Positions 42,728-52,738 of a stretch of 64,000 bases of DNA are shown here, one piece after another. The first letter of the stretch is position 1. Each line of letters begins with the position of its first letter. The position numbers were made by a program, and so were the translations under genes. A model generated the notes under the pieces. The model was not told where the DNA came from, ran no database searches, and saw only the letters and a list, made by a program, of their open reading frames with translations. The DNA is from Rhizopus arrhizus (Eukaryota > Mucoromycota > Mucoromycetes > Mucorales > Rhizopodaceae), in assembly GCA_024220505.1 (NCBI GenBank), contig JAKZZE010000014.1, positions 682,001 through 746,000 on the forward strand, in the 5' to 3' direction.

Positions 42728-44453
42728 TTATTTCATGAATGCTTGTTTTACTTTTTCCAAAAAGATATCATCCTTGTCAGGTTCGTTAAGCTCCTTTTGT
42801 ATCCAAGGCATATGAGAACGAATTGTTGAAATCATTTTTTCTAATTTAGTTTCATTTGTGTCTTGTTTCCACTTTTCATTGAATGTTTCTTTTTCAAATG
42901 ATGCTGCTTGCATGAAATTAAGCTAATAAAAATAATAAAAGAAATATGCTTGGTTATGAATTAAGTCTTCTTTCTTTTTCATTGTTCGTACCAGTCTTTC
43001 TAATAGCTCATCAGTCATTGTTTCGTTCTCTTGTATATTGTATAGCAGCGATTTGTCGTTGTTTGAATCGTTTGTTTGAAACCAGCGGACAGATTCAATA
43101 GTGTCACGATAAGGACAAACAACAGCGTCTACCAACAGTTCATCATTTTGATAAAGTGTGCATTGACTATTATCTGGCAAATGATACCATCCTACCACTT
43201 TTAAATCACGCTTTTCAATCTGTTGCCTTGTTTCAATGGCACTTTCAGGGTCTGCTTCCTTTGATGCAGTGCAAGGATATGCTTCACGTACCACGATATC
43301 TATTATCATAAAATATTATTTTTTAAAACACGCTTTAGCAATCTTTCTTTACGTTTTGTTTCTTTATCCCATTCACCAGCCAAGAATCCAACAACGCTTG
43401 TTGCCATCAAATGGGCATGAAAATCCATGGTTAATAACGCGTTGGAATGAACAGTGATTTGATAAAGTTGAGAATCAGGTTCGCTACAGCCAATTTTGTT
43501 AACAATTTTGATATATAAACCTAATACAATGTTACTTGTTCTTTAAATTTTCTTTATCAGATATAGTTGGATCGCTTGCTTTATCAGATGTATTTGTTCT
43601 ATATTACAAAAAAGAAAAACTAGGGTTTTTTTTTCATTGTTTAAAGAGAATCCAAATATGTGTTCTTACAAAGATTTATTTTCCGCAATTTTCAATTCCT
43701 TTGTTTGCCGTTCTACTTTGTCGATTTTATTTGCTGTCATTGATTTTAAATAAGGCTTTGCAGCTGCAGAGTTTGGATCCAGTGGCTTTCCTGATAATGT
43801 ATATCCATCACCTGTTTCTTTTACTTTAGGTGGTAAAGGAATATTGTCTCTAAACATCTTTATGAAATGTTTCTGAGCGTGGCTTCGAATAGAATTGGCA
43901 TCTCTTGTAGCAACATGAGCTTGAAGCTAAAAGAAATGTTAAGGAAGATTGGTGGATGTTGATGTCTATACCTTGGTCCAATCTCTTCCGAATAGTTCCA
44001 ATCCCTCCAAAAAATTTTTTTCTTCCAAGTCAGTATATACGCCTGTATTATAACCTTCAGGTACAGGCTTCCTTGGCTTTTTATTGATAGCGCATGACTC
44101 TTTTATTTTTTCTCCTCCTCCTTCTTCTTCTTCTTCTTCTTCATCCTCTACTACCTTAGTAACCATCATCTTTCTCTTACGCCCTCTTTTCATTACTATC
44201 CTTATTATAAATAATCAGGTTGAATAGACACTGGAAAGTTACCTTCTTTTTTAACATGATTCATGCGACCCTTTTTTCGAGGATCAAACTCATCTTCTGA
44301 GTTATCTTCATAACTATCATCTTCTTCCTTGATGTTATTATCATCATAATAATAATCTACTCCTCCTTGATATAAGGCGTCTTCAGCCAATAACTGAGCT
44401 ATTAAAGCAGAACTCATTTCTTCTTCTTGTGCTTTTGAAATGGGGTCTGGCAT
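42728..44453 (-). CDS. MYSM1-like SANT-MPN protein with degenerate JAMM site
   Basis: Seven exons (44453-44243, 44195-43972, 43926-43670, 43598-43536, 43483-43353, 43299-42992, 42922-42728) close in phase to 462 residues. An acidic N-terminus and Glu run precede a SANT/Myb domain (YTDLEEKNFLEGLELFGRDW|TK, AHVATRDANSIRSHAQKHF). An MPN domain follows (NALLTMDFHAHLMATSVVGF, VREAYPCTA, VVGWYH). This is the order in MYSM1/2A-DUB, the histone H2A deubiquitinase, but no SWIRM domain is seen. The MPN+ zinc site is gone. The position of the catalytic Glu reads TSVVGFL instead of TEVxGLL. After GWYH the text is LPDNSQCTLYQND instead of SHP with a spaced S-x2-D. It is therefore probably a non-catalytic scaffold or reader in chromatin. 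Family membership is well supported; loss of activity is inferred. Confidence 0.8.
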
Positions 44454-44842
44454 TTTATGTAGATATTAAAAGAGAAAAGCAAAAAATAAAAAATAAAAAA
44501 TAAAAAAATAAAAAATAAAAAAGGACGCGATTGTGTATGGGTGTAACTGATGGTAGACTACAGAATGTGTATGGTACACGTCATCTTGTTTCAAAAGAAG
44601 TACTACAAAGTTTATTTGCACTAGATTATATTCAGTTTATGATTTGATATCAAATGATATTTTACAAGTGAGGATGAGTTGACATTAAGAAATCACATGG
44701 TGTACGTCATGTTTGTTATAAAAGTGCCTTTTTATTATTATTGTTTCCCTTTTTTCCTATTTTAAATAATAATGTTTAAAAAGATTTTTAAATGCAAAAA
44801 AATAAAAACAAACCAACTAAAAAAGAAAACACAAAGATAACG
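44454..44842. other. Divergent promoter region with A-rich repeat
   Basis: About 390 bp between the MYSM1-like gene and the Tyr-rich gene, on divergent strands. It contains a (AAAAAAT)n-like run at about 44480-44524. It probably serves both promoters. Confidence 0.4.
44480..44524. repeat. (A5-7 T)n low-complexity repeat
   Basis: About 45 bp of repeated short A runs separated by single T residues, just upstream of the MYSM1-like gene. Confidence 0.85.
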
Positions 44843-44969
44843 ATGGATCAAGCTTCTTTAGCTATACTCAACCGACATTTTTCTCCTTTGTCAATAAGAG
44901 TAAAGTCACCTTCAGATCTACTAGATGCCGTGGGTTATCCTAAGCTGACAATTCGAAACTTGGTGACAC

Positions 44970-45001
<32 letters not shown>

Positions 45002-45358
45002 CCACCATCACCACCATCACCACCATCACTGCTACCACAACCAACTCGTCTTGTAGAAAAAACATTAATAGAACAACAACCATCGATTGATGAAGAAGAA
45101 CTATATCGTTTACATAAAAAATTAATAGAATTTGAACATGAAAGAGATATTTGGCAGCAAAAATTAAATGCGTACAGATTACGTGAAGAAAGATTGAGAA
45201 AGATGATTGAAGACAACCAAGCAGAGATCAATCAATTGTTATATAAAAGTCAATCAGATACAGAACATAGCGAAGAAGAGGATGATGATGACGTCTATTA
45301 TTATTATCCTCACTATTATTATTATTATAGTTATCCTTATTATGATTCTTATTACTGA
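44843..45358 (+). CDS. Coiled-coil protein with poly-Ser tract and Tyr-rich tail
   Basis: A single-exon frame of 171 residues from ATG 44843 (MDQASLAILNRHFS); an in-frame ATG at 44792 would add a Lys-rich leader. Blocks in order: a short N-terminal segment, a run of ten Ser coded by TCA repeats, and PPSPPSPPS. Next comes a charged coiled coil (EELYRLHKKLIEFEHERDIW, RLREERLRKMIEDNQAEI). An acidic stretch (EHSEEEDDDD) leads into a tail of about 22 residues with 15 Tyr. The TCA/CCA run is a microsatellite inside the coding sequence, so its length probably varies between strains. No family recognised. Its stop is 21 bp from that of convergent RCY1. Confidence 0.65.
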
Positions 45359-45379
45359 ATCCCTTTATTAATAATAAAT

Positions 45380-48271
45380 TTACATAATCGAACAATCCGT
45401 CATATCCTTCTGAACTACTCTTTTAATCATCGGCCAATCACTTCTACAAGCAGCAAATTCAAATAAATCTTCTACTCTCATCAATCCATGATATCTTTCC
45501 AAGTCATGAATAAGTGATTTAATATCTGAAGCTGATTCGATAATATAAATATTGGCTAATGATTTCAAAGCTAAAAAGTAGGTTGTACTGTCTTTTTGAT
45601 GAAGTGATGAAATAAAATTATAATAGGCATTCATATCGCTAATATATCGAAATCCACCTTGTTCATTCACTGTTTGTGACTTCAAATGTTTACACAAGAT
45701 TCTATTTAAAAACATGTTAGCTCAAATCAAACAACATTGACTACTTTACTCAAAGAATCGTCGACAGATTTCACTAAAAAACAAGTCCATTGTTCCCTTT
45801 TCGGCTGCACCTGCCAATATGGAAGTATTTGCTTTTAAACATTGAATAGTATCTTCACAAGCCTATAGAGATCATTTAATCATAGGCTATATTGCTCTTT
45901 TCTATTGTTTACCTTGGTTGGTCTTAATTCAGGGAATACATTAGGTGGTGGATTATAATCTTCTTTGGCTTGTTCATGAGTCAAAATGAATTCTACTTGA
46001 GATAACAAGACTTGAATACCACGGTCCATTCCTTGCGCTACACAATCATCTAGCAGTCTTTCAAACGCCTTCTTTTCTTTGTTGACATCATTCATAAAAT
46101 CTAATTTGTCTATATGCTTTGTCTATACTTTATTGAGTATCCTATATAAATCAACCCATTGTCAATTAACTTACAATTTCTTCATCGTAATAGAGTTGAA
46201 CCATTTGCTGAATGACGTCAGCCACATGAACAAGTTCAAATAGTTCAGTTAACGGTGGTACATCTTCACTTAGATTATAAGGATTAGGTTTATAAGTAGA
46301 TAGCTGAGCCATTGCACTAATAAAATCAAATGAGTTAAAGATAGGGTTGATCATCATCTTACCTTTCAAAACCAGGTTGTATGTGAGATGCGCCCAATGT
46401 TTTTAATAACTGAGTAAATATTTGCTCATATGTCTTTTGTATATCTGCCTTCATTCTTCCTGGAAACCCAATATCAATAAATTGTTCTACTCTTCTTTCT
46501 GATTCCTTATTAATATGTATCAATTGAAGTGATATTTCTAATGAGAGATGATCTTGAAGCATATCTAATTCTTGTCTTGCAAATTCTAACTGAACTGCTG
46601 CATCCTTTGTATTCTCAGATGAAGCAGTAGAAGGAGCTGTAGAAGAGACTGAATTTGTAGAAGATCTTTTTTGGCTGATACTAGATGACGATCTTTGGAA
46701 GGGTGAAGCGATAGTAGTAGCTGCAGTAGAAACAAAATCTACTGGTAACGAAATTACTTTTTTGAACGCGTTCAAATAATTTCTTTTAAATGTTTCGCGT
46801 GATTGATTTGTAAGACGTGCAGAGAGATCTACGACTGTAGCTGACCTATTATTCTATATAGATTTAATACTAGCCAAAGTATTATTCTATTATTTATTAC
46901 CCATTCTTCAATATGTCTTCTCGTCACTCTTTCTGCATACTGACTTTCCTCATAAAGATAATCATCCAAAAATGGTAAAAATAACTTGAACAATAAATTC
47001 ACACCCCGATCCTTTTCAATCCTTTCTGGTAAACTTTCATCCTTTGTCAGAACATCAATCACTTTACGAGTAGAATCCAATACGATTGACATTGTCTTTA
47101 AATATACTTTAACATCCATTTGAATCGCTTTTCCTAATAGATGAGCTACAAATTCCGCCACCTAACCATTCATGTTTATAACTCTTTAATAAATAATAAA
47201 AAAAGAAAGAAAAGGGGAAATACCTTACCACATCTTCAAATACTCGATCTACAAAGAGATAAAATACATCCATTTTACTTGGAAATATTTCTGAAATTAA
47301 ATTGGATTGCTCTTTTAGGTCGTCTGTTAATAATAACATGAGCTTCTTGAAAGGTGTCAAGTCATCCGCTGATTCTCTATTTAAATCATGAGCAATAGGC
47401 ACAATGGATCATTTAATATGATAGACTTACACAAAATTGTCTTCTGGTTTAAATGGATTATCGTAAAATATAGAATGTTTTTGTATATAAGTTTGAGTAC
47501 AGATGAATCCACCATTCAACATGATTAAAGCATTTGCAAATGTTCTCATACTGTCTACATCACGAGCATCATAAGCTATTTCAAATTCATGTAAGGCTGC
47601 ACTCTCAAAGTATTGTGACAGTGCATCTACTGCTTCATTCAACTATATCATATCAATAAATTATCAGCACTCTTCTTTACTATTCTGTCCTTCTCTCTTA
47701 CCTCTTTCCAGTCCTCCATCACACAACACTGGCCCAATCCGATCAGTAGATTAATGATCTGTCCACACACCTCGGGTTGATTCCCATAATCTTGCAATAC
47801 TTTATTCGATTCCTTATTGTTATCCCTCAAATCCACATAATAGGGTATCAACTGCTTATAAAGTGTTTTAAATCTTTCTTTGGATAATCCAGTTGATTTT
47901 GCTCTTGCACGCGCTTCAAAGGGATCAGTCAACATACCGGGTATCAGTGTATTTAATGGTTTGTTATTTATATAGAGTTTATCTTTAGCATCAATAAGTG
48001 AACCCGTCGCACCTGTTCCTTCTATTGTTATTATGAGTAACCTGTTCAATATTCATCTGTTTTATTTACCAAACATAGCAGTAAGTGCTCCTGTATCATT
48101 CTTTAACATGATGCGCAACTTTTCATCCCAAATTTCGTCGTCATAAACTAATACTTTAAATCTTCTTGAAACAAGTGCTACATTAGCAAGTGATGGTATA
48201 GGTAAATAACTAAATATTCTTAATAGAATATCAGGTGGAATCGATTTATTTGTTGGTTCTTCTTTTATCAT
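45380..48271 (-). CDS. RCY1: Recyclin-1 (F-box and Sec10-like protein)
   Basis: Ten exons (48271-48070, 48021-47702, 47642-47431, 47376-47229, 47161-46901, 46853-46363, 46316-46175, 46122-45913, 45862-45750, 45701-45380) close in phase to 806 residues, near the length of yeast Rcy1. The N-terminal F-box (about 11-50; IPPDILLRIFSYLPIPSLAN, VALVSRRFKVL) is followed by an exocyst Sec10-like helical region (ALSQYFESAALHEFEIAYDA, KPFKK-type FKKLMLLLTDDLKE, FLPFLDDYLYEE). A Ser-rich insert lies in exon 6 (ISQKRSSTNSVSS). Rcy1 works at Golgi and endosome membranes in recycling of cargo such as the v-SNARE Snc1, and as an SCF-linked F-box protein. The match rests on the domain pair and length. Confidence 0.88.
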
Positions 48272-48606
48272 AGTTTATACACAGGAACAGAGAGAGAGAG
48301 GGAAAAAAGGGAAAAAAAAGATGCAACCCTTGTTTAGAAAGGAGTTATGCAACTGTACTGGGAATTAAAATGATACGTGGCTTAAGGTTTTCCTTCCGAA
48401 AAAAAAAAAAAAAGTGTAACAGAGATACTTCCTTTATGAAAGCGTCATTTTCACTTGTCGATAATCAAAAGAATTCCTTTTTTTTCCTTTTTTGATAGGA
48501 TAATCTCAATAAATACTTTTTTATATTTGAATTCTCGGCTGTATTCTTGAAATATAAGAAAATCTTATTGTATTAGTTCAAAGTCAGAATAGTACATGCG
48601 AGAAGA

Positions 48607-49119
48607 AAGAAAAGAAGGTTTATCGTGTACAACGTTCACTTTTCTTCTTCTTTGGTCACTAAAGAAACGATGAGGCTGTTAGGTTCACAGCCCAAATCAG
48701 GTCAGGAAACAATTGAATTTGACCCATTTTCCATATCAGGAACTTGTTCGATCAAAAAGACAACTTTAACCGGAAAAAAAAAAAAAGGGCTACAGTATCA
48801 AGCTGATCAAAATCTGTTTTTTTATTGGCCAGTCGTCTTTTGGATCGAAACTGATTCACTTGCTCTTTTTTAATACAACCATGGACACTTGCAAAGAAAA
48901 TACAAAAAAAGATGGAAAAGGGAGCTTATATCGCTGCCTTTTATTGTTCATAGTGCTATTAAAGTAAGTCGATCTGAAGCACCTACCCGCTTAGTAGAGC
49001 TACCCTCTCCAGCCATGGATTTGAATATTTTAAAGCAAACACGTCATATATACACCAACAGTGTCCAAAAGTTTATGGTGATGGACAAAAAGAAGCATGA
49101 AAATATGTCTAACATATGA
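48607..49119 (+). CDS. Possible small gene upstream of MSH4
   Basis: Two frames on the plus strand have partly protein-like content. Residues around 48672-48760 read MRLLGSQPKSGQETIEFDPF, and 48889-49119 reads KKRWKRELISLPFIVHSAIK..RLVELPSPAMDLNILKQ with a stop at 49117. An A run (48775-48786) and no clean splice pair lie between them. It may be a two-exon small gene or a degraded one. No family was recognised. The rest of 48272-49269 holds the RCY1 promoter and A/T-rich sequence. Confidence 0.25.
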
Positions 49120-49269
49120 AAAGCCAATATTAAACAATTTTAATAGATATATTTGCATGTTTGAGGATAATCTTTTTTATTATTATAATTGCTATTGATG
49201 ACGACTACTTTAATGAATAAATGATTAATGAACACATTAATTGTCGTCTTTTTCTTTTTATTTCTTAAA

Positions 49270-52200
49270 ATGTTGAACGAGCCATCCTTATCATTATTGG
49301 CATCTACAGTAAATACCATTGACAGAAGTGAAACACCTGCAAGACCAATGACAGCCATGAGTACAATTACAAAAAGACCTAAATGTCTAATGGCTATTAC
49401 AGAAGGAAGGGGCATTGCCATCGAGATTGGCATTTGTCTATTTGATATGAATAGTTGTGAGTGCACTTTATCACAAGTAAGGCGACTTATGCATCCACAT
49501 AATCAATGTGGTGCTAACTCCAAAGGCTAGTTTGCTGATACTCCTACATTTACAAGAACGTTACAAAAGATTGACATAAATGATCCACAAAAGATATTAA
49601 TGACTTCAAGGGAGGCCAGTGAAAGCAATTCGTCATTGTATCAGTTGATCGAACAATATTATTCACACATCTCTATCATTACTTTATCACGCAGATGTTT
49701 TAATGATGGAGCAGGCATTGATTATATAAAAAATATGGATTACAAGAAGACGTTCCTGGCTTACTTGTTGGTGTATCCCCAAAGTAAGCAGTTATATAAT
49801 TTATTTTACTCTTTTATATAATATCTTTTTAATAGGTTTTATTGTTTGGCAGCTACTTCAGGCACATTCCGTTTTATATTAGAGAATGAAGACTTTGTGT
49901 TTGCAGATCACACAATCAAATTCTCTTATCAAGGTGCAGAAGGTATAAAAAAACTATTTAGTTTTTATAGAAAATAATGCGAAAGGTAATCTTTGTTGTA
50001 AATAGGAACGGTCATGATTGGTGAGTAAAGAAAGAGAAGTTTGTATTTAATGATGCTCAATTCCTTGCAGACTCTATTACGGCTAGAAATCTGGAACTTG
50101 TCACAAACACAACCAACACACGTACGGAAAATACACTTTTGGGCATCCTTGACAAAACATGTACTCAGATGGGCAAAAGACTACTTCGGATGAATATCCT
50201 GCAACCGCCCTGTTGTCTAGACATCATCACGGACCGTTTGGATGCTGTAAATGAATTGTTTGAGAGTGAAGAGGGCTTGTTTAATATCCAATCCTCATTG
50301 AAATCCCTGGTGGATCTCGATCATACGATTGCATTCATCGTCAAGGTGCCCAAAGTGGATCGTAAAGTGAGTAGGAAACAAACCTTGGCGGTACAATACT
50401 CAGAATCAAAGATAAATCAAGTAATTGGATTGAAGCAAACAGTCAAGTTTATACAGAATGCTGTGTCTTATTTGCCATATAAGGATGATAGTTGTATTTT
50501 AATAAAAACAATACACAAGGTAAATAACAAAACGAGTGTAGGGGGTATGTTCTATTCCAATAATCTCTGTAGATGTTATCCGATCCTGCCTTTAGTAAAC
50601 AAAAGTACATGCTATTTTCATAACAACACTGATAATAAATAGACGAATTTGAAAATGCAATCAGTAATGTTATTAATGAAGATGTCAGGATTCAAAAGAC
50701 AAGCTTGGGTATTAGGAATCAGAAATGTTATGCAGTCAAGGTATCAATGTGACATATATATATTTGTGTATTGTTCTGACTTGTCTCTCTTACTTAGGTT
50801 GGTGTCAATGGTTTACTAGATGTAGGCAAGTAGTTTTATATAGGAAATATGTATTTTGAAATAAACACAGCATATACATAGCAAGACAAGCTTATAAAGA
50901 AGCCATAGAAGATATTTATGAGCTAGTAGTCGAGTACTCTGGTATATAAAAACATGTATCAATTTACGTATTAAACTTATCATTTTCAAAAGAAAGTACC
51001 AAATTAAATATGAAACCCCAATTTAGTGCTTCGAATGGGTTCTTTATTCAAATGTCTACAAGTGAACTGTCGGATGAGGACGGCAAGATACTTCCTGCAA
51101 ACTTTATTAATGTTATCAAGAAGAGAAAAGTGCTTCAGTTTACAACTTTGGAGCTGGTAAAAGAAACTAAGACAGTCACCTAAAAAGCTAATTATAAAAG
51201 CTTCAGAAAAACAGTAGAATGAATGAATCATTAGCAGAAGTTTATTTGATGTCTGATAAGTAAATATGACCATCTTGTTTTTTATTGGAATTTAAACTTT
51301 TATAAAATAGAACTATATCCGAGTTATTACAACTCTTTAGAGAGAATATCAACTTTTTATATAAGGCATCGGAAGCCATCGCCATCTTGGACATGCTTGC
51401 ATCGTTTGCATCAAATAGACTCTCGTATAACTACAGTAAGTTAGTTATCGCATTTGCTCTCTTTTTGCCAAATTTTCATGATTATTAGTTCGCCCTGATT
51501 TTTCAGGTACTTTGGCCATCAAGTCAGGCCGCCATCCCATCTTGGATCATATCTTGACGTTTCCCTTAGTACCCAATGATACATTTGCTTCACTATCAAG
51601 CAGTTTTCAAATAATCACTGGACCTAATATGAGTGGTAAATCAACCTATTTAAGACAGATTGCTTTATTGAATATCATGGCTCACGTTGGATCATTGTAA
51701 AAACAAAAGAAATTGTATGAATGCTTTTTGACTTTTGTTGTCTAGTGTACCTGCTGAATACGCATCGTTTAGACTTTGTGACCAAGTAGATAAGCATGCA
51801 CATTACAAAGAATATGCTGACAAGAAATAGATTCTTTCTAGATTAGCAAACGATAATGCCTTTTCCGATATTGGCACTTCATCCTTTATGACAGAAATGA
51901 GAGAAACAGCCTACTTGCTACAAAATGTTACAAATTCCAGCCTTGTCATGATGGATGAGCTTTGCCGTAGTACTTCACCTATCGACGCCTTAGGCATAGC
52001 AGCAGCCGTTTGTGAAGAATTGATTCAAACCAAAGTATAATCCTTTTATTAATATTTGATTTTCTCTTATATGTTGTTTAAAAGGCATTTTGCTTTTTTG
52101 CGACTCATTTTCATGAATTAACAAGAACTTTGGTTATTTATCCAAATGTAGTCAATTTACAATTTAAAGTCGATGTGAAGGTAAAAAAAAACACATTTTT

Positions 52201-52704
52201 CCTTTTTGATTTACTAATATTATTTAAAGATGAACAATAGGGATTGTTTAATTGATTATCAATATAGAATTGAGGATGGAAATTTATCTACAGAAAATCA
52301 TTATGGTTTTAAATAGACTGAACAAAACAGCAATAAGCTAATTCTCTTTTCAAATTTAGGGCTTCAGACTGCTCAGTTACTCGGCTTACCTAAACAGGTT
52401 TTGTCTGCAGCTTATGAGATTGTCAAGGATGTGAGTATATCATGTTATATTCTTGACATGGCCTAATTTATGTTTGATAGCTAAAGAAAGATAAGCAAAT
52501 TTTCTATAATAATGAAAAGACAAAGGAAATAACAAAAGAACGAAGATTACTTTGGGTAATAGATATTTAAATGAAAATAACGTCTGATAAAGTATGTAGT
52601 TTGCAGATAAAATGCTACAGCTGGATCAAGCCAATTTAAATAATGAACAACTATTTGAACAAATAGTAAACCTTCAAGATAGTATGCTTAAAGAATCTTT
52701 ATAA
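49270..52704 (+). CDS. MSH4: Meiotic MutS homologue MSH4
   Basis: About 20 exons give roughly 812 residues: 49270-49476, 49531-49766 (or -49783), 49836-49942, 50006-50020, 50071-50519, 50573-50594, 50643-50740, 50798-50825, 50882-50941, 50993-51156, 51207-51259, 51311-51435, 51489-51696, 51746-51785, 51831-52034, 52085-52180, 52230-52305, 52360-52430, 52481-52555, 52600-52704. MSH4 features are AITEGRGIA near the N-terminus, [13 protein letters not shown] (connector), GRHPILDH and Walker [23 protein letters not shown], Walker [11 protein letters not shown] and FATHFHEL follow. The exon 2/3 join fits only with a weak GTTGGT donor; the strong GTAAGC donor at 49784 breaks the frame. Intron 8 has a GC donor (GCAAGT). 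MSH4 pairs with MSH5 and stabilises crossover intermediates in meiosis; it does not repair mismatches. The usual Walker B sequence DELGRGT is altered. Confidence 0.85.
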
Positions 52705-52738
52705 TTTTATTATTATTATTCATATGTAACCATAAGGA

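Noticed and set aside
44935..45231. Asp-rich ORF antisense to the poly-Ser protein
   Set aside because: It is the mirror of the TCA repeat; the plus-strand frame has the coiled coil and proper start.
50360..50400. Possible short intron (GTGAGT...CAG, 37 nt) inside MSH4 exon 5
   Set aside because: Splicing it out breaks the frame; reading through keeps ESKIN in phase with a small insertion.
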